A stretch of 64,000 bases of DNA from assembly GCF_007830495.1 (NCBI RefSeq), contig NZ_VLKW01000002.1:456270-520269 (forward strand), in the 5' to 3' direction. The position numbers and the translations under genes are program-made. Positions within the stretch are counted from its first letter, which is position 1, and each line of letters starts with the position of its first letter. This DNA comes from Pseudoduganella flava (GTDB taxonomy: Bacteria > Pseudomonadota > Gammaproteobacteria > Burkholderiales > Burkholderiaceae_D). Under the pieces are notes generated by a model. It was given only the letters and a program-made list of their open reading frames with translations, was not told the DNA's origin and did no database searches. Of this stretch, positions 1-7,820 are shown one piece after another.

Positions 1-411
1 GATGATGTTCATCACGAAGTCCACGGTGGACTGGTGCGACGCCTTTTCGGTGTATTGGGCGATCGCCTTGGTATCCAACGTGGCGGGGTCGGCGTTGAAG
101 CCGGCGCCGGGCTTGAGGATGTTGGCGACGAACAGGCCGATCACCAGCGCGAACGTCGAGACGACCTCGAAGTACAGCAGGGCCTTGCCGCCGACGCGGC
201 CGATCTTCTTCACGTCCTGCATGCCGGCGATGCCGGAAACGACGGTACAGAAGATCACCGGCGCGATGATCATCTTGATCAGCTTGATGAAGCCATCGCC
301 CAGCGGTTTCATCGCGACGGCGTCCGACGGCAGGTAGATACCCAGCAGCACGCCCACGAAGATCGCGAACAGTACCTGGACATACAGGATCTTATAAAAC
401 GGTTTTTTCAT
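1..411 (-). CDS. dctA: C4-dicarboxylate:cation symporter DctA (N-terminal part, cut by window edge)
   Basis: Inner-membrane symporter of the DAACS family that imports succinate, fumarate and malate with cations. The visible 137 residues begin [17 protein letters not shown] and contain the family stretch [19 protein letters not shown] followed by [11 protein letters not shown], then a second hydrophobic helix ending in the [17 protein letters not shown] region, closely matching the DctA N-terminus as I remember it from E. coli. The start is ATG at 411-409 with GGAG eight bases upstream on the minus strand. The C-terminal two thirds, including the substrate-binding hairpins, lie outside the window. 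Its upstream region (412-705) is shared with a divergent sensor kinase and carries repeated CATTGTG boxes. Family assignment is firm; substrate preference is inferred from the family. Confidence 0.93.
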   Translation of the reverse strand, partial: MKKPFYKILYVQVLFAIFVGVLLGIYLPSDAVAMKPLGDGFIKLIKMIIAPVIFCTVVSGIAGMQDVKKIGRVGGKALLYFEVVSTFALVIGLFVANILKPGAGFNADPATLDTKAIAQYTEKASHQSTVDFVMNII

Positions 412-465
412 GATGGTGGTCTCCGAATGCTGGCAGCCATCATGCACGGCGATCTCAGTTATCAC

Positions 466-515
466 CATTGTGATTATCCGCATTGTGGATGTCCCCATCA
501 GGGATGGCCACAATG
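466..515. promoter_or_regulatory. Candidate operator: three CATTGTG boxes upstream of dctA
   Basis: CATTGTG occurs at 466-472 and 481-487 (15-base spacing) and inverted as CACAATG at 509-515. The second and third boxes belong to a longer imperfect inverted repeat (CATTGTGG at 481-488, CCACAATG at 508-515, with partly complementary inner flanks). The block lies 55-105 bp upstream of the dctA start, a normal position for an activator or repressor site. No regulator for dicarboxylate uptake is encoded in the visible sequence. The rest of 412-705 shows only a weak TACAAT -10-like box at 629-634 for the rightward kinase gene. Confidence 0.4.
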
Positions 516-705
516 TGGTTTGTACTTATCGGTTGCGTGCATTGTCTTGTGCAATGCCGGGCCGACGCGAACAGCGGCCACTTGATGTTCGATAGCTACC
601 GTGCGGGCTTTCCTGGAAGGCAACACTGCTACAATGCTCCGCCATGCATATGCAATCCGTTTCCGGGCGCGCGGCCCCGGGTCCGCACCCGTTGAAGAGG
701 GCGAT

Positions 706-2943
706 ATGTCTACCAGCGTGAAAACGATACCCGATGCAAACGCAGCTGGGGCCGGCCACGTCGTGCGGTTTTACCAGGATGACGCCGTACTGATGGAGGA
801 AGTGGCCGACTTCCTCGACCGCGGGCTGCGCGAAGGCGGGACCGCCATCGTCATCGCGACACCAGCGCATCTGTCCGCGCTGCGCCAGCAATTGATGGGC
901 CTCGGCGCATTGCAAGGCCAGCGCGGCTGGTTCACGGGCGAGCTGGTCATGCTGGACGCGGCCGAGGTGCTGGCGCAGATCATCGTCGAGGGCTGGCCTG
1001 ACGAGCAGCGCTTCGAGGCCGTGGTCGGGCAAGTGGTGCGCGGCGCGCTGGTGCGCGGAGGTCCCGTGCATGCGTTCGGCGAGATGGTCGCACTGCTTTG
1101 CGAGGAAGGCCGCTACGATGCCGCGGTGCGGCTTGAACAGTTGTGGAACGGGTTGGCGCAAAGCTGCCGCTTCGCGCTGTTCTGCGCGTACCCGTGGCGG
1201 TTGTTTCCGTCGGGCGAACACGCCAGGGCCTTCCAGCAGATCTGCGGCGAGCATGACCACGTTCATCCATCCGGGCCAGCCGGGGCGGCGGAGCGGCACG
1301 ACGTGCAGCTGCGCGTTGGCGCACTGGAGCGGGAAAATCTCGCGCTGCGCGCCGAACTGGCGCGCGCCAGGGAAGCGGCCGACACGCTCCGGCACCGGGA
1401 GCGCGAGCTGGCCGATTTCGTCGAGAACGCCGCGGAGGGGCTGCACCGGGTCGGGCCGGATGGGACGATCCTGTGGGCGAACAAGGCGGAGCTGGCGCTG
1501 CTCGGCTATCGCTGGGAAGAGTATGTTGGCCACCATATCGGCAAGTTTCACGTCGATAGCGGCGTGATCGGCGACATCCTGGTCCGCCTGCAGGCGGGGC
1601 AGACGTTGTACGACGTGCCGGCGCGGTTGCGCTGCAGCGACGGCTCGATCAAGCACGTGGTCATCAATTCGAACGGCTGCTTCGAGAACGGGCGGCTGCG
1701 CTATACCCGCTGCTTCACGCGCGACGCCACCGAGCGCCACCTGCTCGAACAGGCGCATCGGGAGCGCGAGGCGCTGGTGGCGGAGCTTTCCCGTGCCAAC
1801 AGTGCCAAGGACGAGTTCCTGGCGATGCTGGCGCATGAGTTGCGCAATCCTCTTGCGCCGATCGCGGCGGCGGCCCAGCTGTTGTCGCTCACGGCGGATG
1901 ACGCCCAGCGCGTGCGCACGACCGCCGCGGTGATCACGCGGCAGGTCGGTCACATGACGGGCCTGATCGACGACCTGCTGGACGTCGCCAGGGTCACCCG
2001 CGGGCTGGTCGTCCTGGATAAGTGCGATGCGGACTTGCGGGACATCGTCCACGAAGCCGCCGAGCAGGTGATGCCCCATGTGCGGGCGCGTGGTCATCAG
2101 CTGACGATCGACCTGCCCGGCGAGATCGCGTCGATCAGTTGCGACCGCAAGCGCATCATCCAGGTGCTGGTCAACATCATCACCAATGCCAGCAAGTTCA
2201 CGCCCGACGGCGGGCGGATCGCCGTAGCGGTCCAGCTCCACGCCGGCGTGGTGGAATTGATCGTCACGGACAATGGCATCGGCATGGATGCCGAACTGGT
2301 GACGCGCGTGTTCGACCTCTTTGTGCAGGGCCAGCGTACGCTCGACCGCACCCAGGGCGGGCTGGGCATCGGCCTGGCCCTGGCGCGCAGCCTGGTGGAA
2401 TCCCACGGTGGCGCGATCTCCGCCCACAGCGACGGCCATGGCAAGGGAAGCCGATTCGTCGTGCGCTTGCCGCGCATGGACAACGAGGCCGATGCGCGGC
2501 CGTCGCCGCCAGTGGACGCGGTGCCCGCCCGTCACGCCACTGCGCTGCGGGTACTGGTCGTCGATGACAACCGCGACGCGGCCGACGCGCTGGCCGGCTT
2601 GCTGTCGGCAATGGGCTATGACGCCAACGCGTTATACAGCAGCGTCGCGGCGCTGGAGGCCGCGGCCATCGCGCCGCCGCACGTGTTCCTGCTCGATATC
2701 GGCCTGCCCGATATCGATGGCATTTCGCTGGCGGGCCGCTTGCGCGCGATGCCTTCGGCTGCGCGCGCCGTGCTGGTCGCCGTGACGGGATACGGCCAGC
2801 AGCGCGACCGGGACGTGACGCGCACCGCCGGGTTCGAGCACCATCTGGTGAAACCGGTCGACACGGCCGCATTGGCGGCCATCCTGAACGCCGCCGCTGC
2901 CGCCGTCACGCCAGGCGGCGGTGCCCCCGAGGCCCCGGCGTAA
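706..2943 (+). CDS. MEDS-PAS hybrid sensor histidine kinase with C-terminal receiver domain
   Basis: Predicted cytoplasmic hybrid kinase of 745 residues without membrane segments. Order: an N-terminal MEDS-like domain (about 18-170; VVRFYQDDAVLMEEVADFL, then GGTAIVIATPAH), a short coiled segment, a PAS domain (about 235-350; ENAAEGLHRVGPDGTILWAN), HisKA with the H-box LAHELRNPLAP (phosphoacceptor about H377), a HATPase domain with NITNASKF-type N-box, DNGIGMD and GGLGIGLAL, and a receiver domain whose phosphorylatable aspartate is about D664 (FLLDIGLPDIDG) with the conserved lysine in HHLVKPVD. The start at 706 follows GAAGAGG; in-frame upstream codons have no comparable site. MEDS domains are known from DcmR-like sensors and are thought to bind small ligands; the signal here is unknown. 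No partner regulator is adjacent. Confidence 0.85.
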   Translation: MSTSVKTIPDANAAGAGHVVRFYQDDAVLMEEVADFLDRGLREGGTAIVIATPAHLSALRQQLMGLGALQGQRGWFTGELVMLDAAEVLAQIIVEGWPDEQRFEAVVGQVVRGALVRGGPVHAFGEMVALLCEEGRYDAAVRLEQLWNGLAQSCRFALFCAYPWRLFPSGEHARAFQQICGEHDHVHPSGPAGAAERHDVQLRVGALERENLALRAELARAREAADTLRHRERELADFVENAAEGLHRVGPDGTILWANKAELALLGYRWEEYVGHHIGKFHVDSGVIGDILVRLQAGQTLYDVPARLRCSDGSIKHVVINSNGCFENGRLRYTRCFTRDATERHLLEQAHREREALVAELSRANSAKDEFLAMLAHELRNPLAPIAAAAQLLSLTADDAQRVRTTAAVITRQVGHMTGLIDDLLDVARVTRGLVVLDKCDADLRDIVHEAAEQVMPHVRARGHQLTIDLPGEIASISCDRKRIIQVLVNIITNASKFTPDGGRIAVAVQLHAGVVELIVTDNGIGMDAELVTRVFDLFVQGQRTLDRTQGGLGIGLALARSLVESHGGAISAHSDGHGKGSRFVVRLPRMDNEADARPSPPVDAVPARHATALRVLVVDDNRDAADALAGLLSAMGYDANALYSSVAALEAAAIAPPHVFLLDIGLPDIDGISLAGRLRAMPSAARAVLVAVTGYGQQRDRDVTRTAGFEHHLVKPVDTAALAAILNAAAAAVTPGGGAPEAPA

Positions 2944-2987
2944 TCGCATTCTCCACGCGCAGGGCCGCGGCACCGTGTTCGACGCGG

Positions 2988-3785
2988 CTACTGAGCCACC
3001 CAGCCGCCGTCGACGTTCCACGCGGCGCCGCGCACCTCATTGGCCGCTGCGCTGCACAGGAACACGGCGAGGCCGCCCAGCTGCTCGGGCGTGACGAAGT
3101 CGCCGGACGGCTGCTTGTCCGCCAGCAGTGCGTGCTTGGCCGCGTCGTTCGACAGGCCGTCCTTCGCCGCGCGGTCATCGACCTGTTTCTGCACCAGCGG
3201 CGTCAGCACGAAGCCCGGGCAAATCGCATTCACAGTGACGCCGGTGCGCGCCGTCTCCAGCGCCGTCACCTTCGTCAGGCCTACGAGGCCGTGCTTGGCG
3301 GCGACGTAGGCGGACTTGCCGGCGGAGCCGACGAGGCCGTGCGCCGAGGCGAGGTTGATGATGCGGCCCCAGTTCTTCCGCTTCATCGCGGGCAGCGCCA
3401 GGCGCGTCGTGTGGAACGCGGACGTCAGGTTGATGGCGATGATCGCATCCCATTTCTCGACGGGGAATTCGTCGACGTTGGCGACGTACTGGATGCCCGC
3501 ATTGTTGACGAGGACGTCAACGCCGCCGAATTGTTCGGTGGCGAACGCCATCATCGCTTCGATCTCGGCCGGCTTGCTCATGTCGGCATTGTGGTGCACG
3601 GTGCGCACGCCGAATTCCTTCGCGGTTTCTTCCTGCAAGCGTGCGATGTCGGCGGCGTCGCCGAAGCCGTTGAACACGATGTTCGCGCCTTGCGCGGCCA
3701 GCGCGCAGGCGATGCCGAGACCGATGCCGGACGTCGATCCCGTCACCAGTGCCGTTTTCCCGGACAGCGAAAGTGGATTGCTCAT
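2988..3785 (-). CDS. bdhA: 3-hydroxybutyrate dehydrogenase (SDR family)
   Basis: NAD-dependent oxidation of (R)-3-hydroxybutyrate to acetoacetate, the step that links polyhydroxybutyrate degradation to central metabolism. The 265-residue protein is a classical short-chain dehydrogenase: cofactor motif TGSTSGIG (15-22), NNAG (94-97), catalytic S147, Y160 and K164 in INLASAHGLVGSAGKSAYVAAK. The sequence resembles PHB-associated HBDH more than FabG, especially AHGLVGSAGKSAYVAAKHG and the long insertion QKQVDDRAAKDGLSNDAAKHALL near the substrate lid, though FabG-like promiscuity cannot be excluded. The start at 3785 has GGAG seven bases upstream; an in-frame ATG four codons earlier lacks this. 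It is divergent from the hydrolase gene at 3958 and convergent with the kinase at 706-2943, with no clear terminator between them. Confidence 0.85.
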   Translation of the reverse strand: MSNPLSLSGKTALVTGSTSGIGLGIACALAAQGANIVFNGFGDAADIARLQEETAKEFGVRTVHHNADMSKPAEIEAMMAFATEQFGGVDVLVNNAGIQYVANVDEFPVEKWDAIIAINLTSAFHTTRLALPAMKRKNWGRIINLASAHGLVGSAGKSAYVAAKHGLVGLTKVTALETARTGVTVNAICPGFVLTPLVQKQVDDRAAKDGLSNDAAKHALLADKQPSGDFVTPEQLGGLAVFLCSAAANEVRGAAWNVDGGWVAQ

Positions 3786-3861
3786 GGTTTGCTCCATAGG
3801 TTGAGGCGGTCGAGGCGGCATTCGTTGCCTGCGCCGCCGCGGTTGCCGGGTTGCCGATCTG

Positions 3862-3912
3862 CTGCGTTACACTTGCCGCCGACGTTCGCCGCAGCGGTGA
3901 GTGGTAACGCAG
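3862..3912. promoter_or_regulatory. Inverted repeat in bdhA/hydrolase divergent intergenic region
   Basis: CTGCGTTACACT (3862-3873) faces AGTGGTAACGCAG (3900-3912), a 12-base match with one insertion across a 26-base centre. A TAGAAT -10-like box follows at 3914-3919, so a protein on the repeat would cover the promoter of the rightward gene. No cognate regulator is encoded next to it. Confidence 0.3.
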
Positions 3913-3957
3913 GGTAGAATGTAGCCCAAAAACCAATACCCGGCAGGAGGAGCTACG

Positions 3958-4839
3958 ATGGTCGAGGCGGTAATCAGGTCGGTGCAATGCATCTCGCCCG
4001 CGGGATTGCACCGGATGGCCTACAAGGAATGGGGAGATCCGGCCAACCCGGACGTGCTGGTGTGCGTGCATGGCGTGACGCGCGTGTCGGACGATTTCGA
4101 CAACCTGGCGCGCGCGCTGGCGCACCGCTATCGGGTCGTGTGCCCGGACGTGGTCGGCCGCGGCCGCTCCGGCCGGCTGCGCAATCCCGAGCTGTACCGC
4201 ATTCCGCAGTACGTCAGCGACATGGTCACGTTGCTGGCGCGCGTGCTGCCGCCGGAGGACGGCCACAAGGTGTCCTGGTTCGGCACGTCGATGGGTGGCC
4301 TGATCGGCATGGGCCTCGCGTCGCTGCCCGACAGCCCGATCGGCAAGCTGGTGTTGAACGACATCGGCCCCGTGCTCGATCCGGCCGCGCTGCGCCGCAT
4401 CGGCGACTACATCGGCCAGGACGTGCGCTTTGCCACGTTCGAAGAAGGCGCACGTTTCGTGCGCGACGTGTCGGCGTCGTTCGGCCCGCATTCGGACGAG
4501 GAATGGAACAAGATGGCCCGCGACGTGCTGCGCCAGGACGCCGACGGCACCTGGGCGCGCCACTATGACCTGAACCTTGCGCTGCCGTTCCGCGCCGCGA
4601 CGCCGGAATCGGTGGCCGCCGACGAACACCTGCTGTGGGCCGCCTACGATGCGATCCGCTGCCCGACGCTGGTCGTGCGCGGCGCAGAGTCGGACCTGCT
4701 GTCGCATGCGACGGCGCAGGCGATGACACAACGGGGGCCGCGCGCCCGGCTCGTCGAAATCCCCGGCGTCGGCCATGCGCCAACGTTCCTGCACGACGAC
4801 CAGATCGCGATCGCCGAAGATTTTTTGTTGAACCCGTAG
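3958..4839 (+). CDS. Alpha/beta hydrolase
   Basis: A 293-residue alpha/beta-hydrolase-fold protein of unknown substrate. Visible features: oxyanion-side motif CVHGVTR (36-42), nucleophile elbow GTSMGG with S111, acid candidate in the stretch VVRGAESDLL, and catalytic H273 in PGVGHAP. There is no signal peptide. The start is supported by GGCAGGAGGAGC directly upstream. The next gene (ridA) starts 17 bp after the stop and relA follows, so the three could be co-transcribed. Homologues are often labelled hydrolase or lactonase; nothing here fixes the reaction. Confidence is high for the fold and low for the function. Confidence 0.85.
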   Translation: MVEAVIRSVQCISPAGLHRMAYKEWGDPANPDVLVCVHGVTRVSDDFDNLARALAHRYRVVCPDVVGRGRSGRLRNPELYRIPQYVSDMVTLLARVLPPEDGHKVSWFGTSMGGLIGMGLASLPDSPIGKLVLNDIGPVLDPAALRRIGDYIGQDVRFATFEEGARFVRDVSASFGPHSDEEWNKMARDVLRQDADGTWARHYDLNLALPFRAATPESVAADEHLLWAAYDAIRCPTLVVRGAESDLLSHATAQAMTQRGPRARLVEIPGVGHAPTFLHDDQIAIAEDFLLNP

Positions 4840-4856
4840 AAGAGAAAAGAGAAGAG

Positions 4857-5207
4857 ATGGAAATCAAACGACTGCACGTAGGCAAGCGCCTGTCCGAAGT
4901 GGCGATCCATAACAGCACCGTGTACCTGGCCGGCCAGATCGCGGAAGACACGAGCGCCGACATCGGCGGCCAGACCCGCGAGGTGCTGGCCCATATCGAC
5001 CGGCTGCTGGGCGAGGCGGGCAGCGACAAGAGCTGCATCCTGTCGGCCCAGATCTTCATCGCCGACATGGCGCTGTTCCCGGCGATGAACGAAGTGTGGG
5101 ATACCTGGGTCGCCCAGGGCCACACGCCACCGCGTGCCACCGTCGAGGCGAAGCTGGCGAACCCGGCGTGCCTGGTGGAGATCGTCGTCGTCGCCGCCCA
5201 GCGTTAA
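4857..5207 (+). CDS. RidA/YjgF/YER057c-family protein
   Basis: A 116-residue member of the RidA superfamily, trimeric proteins of which the archetype hydrolyses reactive enamine/imine intermediates made by PLP enzymes. The sequence shows VYLAGQIAEDTSADIGGQTREVL, the helix around HIDRLLGEAGSDKS, and the C-terminal block PPRATVEAKLANPACLVEIVVVAA, with the arginine of PPRATV corresponding to the substrate-carboxylate binding arginine of RidA. The start at 4857 has AGAAAAGAGAAGAG upstream. It lies between an alpha/beta hydrolase gene and relA; a hairpin at 5225-5247 separates it from relA. The subfamily (RidA proper or one of the Rid2-7 groups) cannot be decided by eye, so no symbol is given. Confidence 0.88.
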   Translation: MEIKRLHVGKRLSEVAIHNSTVYLAGQIAEDTSADIGGQTREVLAHIDRLLGEAGSDKSCILSAQIFIADMALFPAMNEVWDTWVAQGHTPPRATVEAKLANPACLVEIVVVAAQR

Positions 5208-5224
5208 CGGGCCCCGGTGACAAG

Positions 5225-5255
5225 GGAAGCCGTCGCGAACGGCTTCCTGTCTTTT
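5225..5255 (+). terminator. Stem-loop with short T-run between ridA-family gene and relA
   Basis: GGAAGCCGT (5225-5233) pairs perfectly with ACGGCTTCC (5239-5247) around a CGCGA loop and is followed by TGTCTTTT. This is a plausible but weak intrinsic terminator. It lies only 25 bases before the relA start, so it could also be an attenuator in a relA leader. Confidence 0.5.
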
Positions 5256-5279
5256 CAGAAGCAAGTAGTAGAGGTATCC

Positions 5280-7523
5280 ATGGTTTCCATCGCGGCGCTG
5301 AACAGCGCAACGTCCGATCAGCTGGTGCAGGGGTTATCGCAGGAAGACGGCGCGCGGGTGCTAGCCGCGCTTGATTTCGCCGGCGACGCCTATGCCGGCA
5401 AGAATGCCAGCAGCGGCCAGCCTGCGTTCGATTTCGCCGTCGGTGTCGCCGGCACGCTGGCGCTGCTGCGCACCGACGCGGCCACCCGCATCGCCGGCCT
5501 GCTGTTCGAGCTGTGCCTGCTCGATCCCACGCAGGGCATCGCGATCGAACCGAAATTCGGCAAGGAAGTGGCGGACCTCGTCACCGGCGTGCACCAGCTT
5601 ATCCGGCTGCGCGAGCTGACGCAGAATTCGCCCGCCGCCACGCGCGGCAAGAACGCCGCCCAGCAGGCCGTCGCGCAGATGGAAACGCTGCGCAAGATGC
5701 TGCTGGCGATGGCATCCGACATGCGGGTGGTGCTGGTGCGCCTGGCGTCGTGCTGCAGCACGCTGCGCTGGTTCGCCGACCAGAAGCTGTTCAACGAGAT
5801 GACGCGCGCCTATGGCCGCGAAACGCTCGACCTGTATGCGCCGCTGGCCAACCGGCTCGGTATCTGGCAGGTCAAGTGGGAGCTGGAAGACCTGTCGTTC
5901 CGCTTCATCGAGCCGGAGAACTACAAGCGCATCGCCAAGATGCTGGAAGAGAAGCGCATCATGCGCGAGAGCTTCGTCACGCAGTCGATCGAGCGGCTGC
6001 AGTCGGAGCTGGCCGCGGCGGGCATCAAGGCCGAAGTGTTCGGCCGGCCGAAGCACATCTACAGCATCTGGAACAAGATGCGCGGCAAGGAGCTGGACTT
6101 CACGGAACTGTACGACGTGCGCGCGTTCCGCGTGATCGTCGACGACGTGAAGACGTGCTACACGGTGCTGGGCGTCGTGCACAACATCTGGACGCCGATC
6201 CCGAAGGAATTCGACGACTACATCTCGCGCCCGAAGCCGAACGGCTACCAGTCGCTGCACACGGTGGTGACGGCGGACGACGGCCGCCCTCTGGAAGTGC
6301 AGATCCGCACGCACGAGATGCACAGCTTCGCCGAATACGGCGTGGCCGCGCACTGGCGCTACAAGGAAGCGGGCAATTCGAGTTTCGAAGGCCAGAAGTA
6401 CGACGAGAAGATCGCCTGGCTGCGCCAGCTGCTGGCGTGGAAGACCGACGTGGCCGGTGCCGTCGTCGGCCAGGAAGACATCCAGCGCGAATGGGTCGAG
6501 AAGCTGAAGGAAGCGACGCTGGACGACCGCATCTTCGTGCTGACGCCGCAGGCGCGCGTGCTCGAACTGCCGGTCGGCGCGACGCCGATCGATTTCGCCT
6601 ACCACCTGCACAGCGACGTGGGTCACCGCTGCCGCGGCGCGCGCGTGGACGGCGTGATGGTGCCACTGAATACGCCGCTCAAGAGCGGCCAGACCTGCGA
6701 GATCATCACCGCGAAGGGCGCACCCGGCACGGCCGGCCCGTCGCGCGACTGGCTGAGCCCCGGCTACGCCGTCAGCAACCGCACCCGTGCCAAGGTGCGT
6801 GCATGGTTCCATGCGATCGACATGCAGGAGACCCTGTCGCACGGCCGCTCGCTGGTGGAAAAATCGCTGCAGCGCGAGGGCAAGACGGCCGTCAACCTGG
6901 AAGCGCTGGCGCAGAAGCTGGGCTTCGCGAAGGTCGACGACCTGTTCCTCGCGGTCGGCAAGGACGAATTCTCGCTGCGGCACGTCGAGCAGGCACTGCA
7001 CGACAACGCCGAGCCGGCGCCGCCGCAGGACGAGGTGGTGCTGAACAAGAGCCGCGCGTCGTCGACGGAGCAGGGCGCAAAGTCGGGCGTGCTGGTCGTC
7101 GGAACGGAAGGCTTGATGACGCAACTGGCGAAGTGCTGCAAGCCGGCGCCGCCGGACCCGATCGTCGGCTTCGTCACGCGCGGCAAGGGCGTGTCGATCC
7201 ACCGCCTGTCGTGCAAGAACTTTGCCGAGATGCGCGCCAAGGCGCCGGAGCGGGTGATCGTCACCGAGTGGGGCAATGCGCGCGGCGACACGGTGTACCC
7301 TGTCGACCTCTTCGTGCTGGCCGGCGACCGCCAGGGTCTGCTGCGCGACATCTCCGAAGTCTTCTCGCGCGAGAAGATCAACGTGATCGGCGTGAACACG
7401 CAGAGCGCGAAAGGGCAGGCGCGCATGACGTTCACCGCCGAAATCGGCTCGACGGCCCAGCTGCACAAGGCGCTGGCGGCGATCTCGGAAGTGTCCGGCG
7501 TGATGGAAGCGCGGCGCGCTTAA
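5280..7523 (+). CDS. relA: (p)ppGpp synthetase RelA, monofunctional
   Basis: Ribosome-associated GTP/GDP 3'-pyrophosphokinase of the stringent response, 747 residues. The N-terminal hydrolase-like domain is degenerate: where bifunctional SpoT/Rel proteins carry the catalytic HD pair, this one reads LLFELCLLDPTQG. The synthetase domain has the acidic EFDD motif (310-313) in PKEFDDYISRPKPNGYQSLHT, which marks monofunctional RelA rather than the basic RxKD form. A TGS domain (FVLTPQARVLELPVGATPIDFAY), a helical region, the zinc-finger/CC motif KCCKPAPPDPIVGF and a C-terminal ACT domain follow. Start ATG 5280 follows GTAGAGG; an in-frame GTG/ATG further upstream would add 21 residues inside the hairpin region. 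A separate spoT would be expected elsewhere in the genome. Confidence 0.95.
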   Translation: MVSIAALNSATSDQLVQGLSQEDGARVLAALDFAGDAYAGKNASSGQPAFDFAVGVAGTLALLRTDAATRIAGLLFELCLLDPTQGIAIEPKFGKEVADLVTGVHQLIRLRELTQNSPAATRGKNAAQQAVAQMETLRKMLLAMASDMRVVLVRLASCCSTLRWFADQKLFNEMTRAYGRETLDLYAPLANRLGIWQVKWELEDLSFRFIEPENYKRIAKMLEEKRIMRESFVTQSIERLQSELAAAGIKAEVFGRPKHIYSIWNKMRGKELDFTELYDVRAFRVIVDDVKTCYTVLGVVHNIWTPIPKEFDDYISRPKPNGYQSLHTVVTADDGRPLEVQIRTHEMHSFAEYGVAAHWRYKEAGNSSFEGQKYDEKIAWLRQLLAWKTDVAGAVVGQEDIQREWVEKLKEATLDDRIFVLTPQARVLELPVGATPIDFAYHLHSDVGHRCRGARVDGVMVPLNTPLKSGQTCEIITAKGAPGTAGPSRDWLSPGYAVSNRTRAKVRAWFHAIDMQETLSHGRSLVEKSLQREGKTAVNLEALAQKLGFAKVDDLFLAVGKDEFSLRHVEQALHDNAEPAPPQDEVVLNKSRASSTEQGAKSGVLVVGTEGLMTQLAKCCKPAPPDPIVGFVTRGKGVSIHRLSCKNFAEMRAKAPERVIVTEWGNARGDTVYPVDLFVLAGDRQGLLRDISEVFSREKINVIGVNTQSAKGQARMTFTAEIGSTAQLHKALAAISEVSGVMEARRA

Positions 7524-7584
7524 AAATCCGCGGTGTAAAGCTCGCGTGCCGCACTGCATGCGTTCAAACCAACGGCGTAAAGCT

Positions 7585-7611
7585 GGGGTCAGACCCGCCG
7601 GGTCTGACCCC
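7585..7611. repeat. Perfect intergenic palindrome (GGGGTCAGACCC type)
   Basis: GGGGTCAGACCC (7585-7596), a GCC spacer, then GGGTCTGACCCC (7600-7611) form a perfect hairpin with no T-run, so it is not a simple terminator. A related partial word, GGGAACAGACCCC, lies at about 7650-7662. The preceding bases repeat GGTGTAAAGCT/GGCGTAAAGCT. It belongs to the same class of elements as those at 12466, 33517 and 63414. Confidence 0.75.
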
Positions 7612-7694
7612 GGAATGTGCCTGTGGTTTTGCCGTCACTTGGGAAGATGGGAACAGACCCCATTTTCGCAGCAACTTATTCTTGAAGGGCCCGG

Positions 7695-7820
7695 ATGCTT
7701 GCCGATCTGCTGCTGAACATTGCCGGCCCGCTGGCGGCCAAGCGTTATCGTCTGGTCCGTGCGGGCATCTGGCTGGCGCTGGCTGTCGGCGTGGCGTGGC
7801 TGGCGTACGCCGCCGCGTAA
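7695..7820 (+). CDS. Small single-span membrane protein (41 aa), hypothetical
   Basis: ATG 7695 to TAA 7820 encodes 41 residues starting MLADLLLNIAGPLAAKRY, followed by a hydrophobic helix GIWLALAVGVAWLAYAAA. GAAGGG lies about 8 bases upstream of the ATG. The basic KRYRLVR before the helix predicts a cytoplasmic N-terminus by the positive-inside rule. It ends one base before the convergent CDF gene. No family was recognised; the ribosome-binding site and coherent amphipathic/hydrophobic layout favour a real gene, but a chance frame cannot be excluded. Confidence 0.45.
   Translation: MLADLLLNIAGPLAAKRYRLVRAGIWLALAVGVAWLAYAAA

Noticed and set aside
526..2535. 669-codon open frame antisense to the hybrid kinase
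   Set aside because: High-GC shadow of the real gene; residue content is R/H/A-rich without domains, while the + strand shows a complete MEDS-PAS-HK-REC order.
5361..7559. 732-codon open frame antisense to relA
   Set aside because: No recognisable domain; mirrors the third-position GC of relA, which is complete on the + strand.
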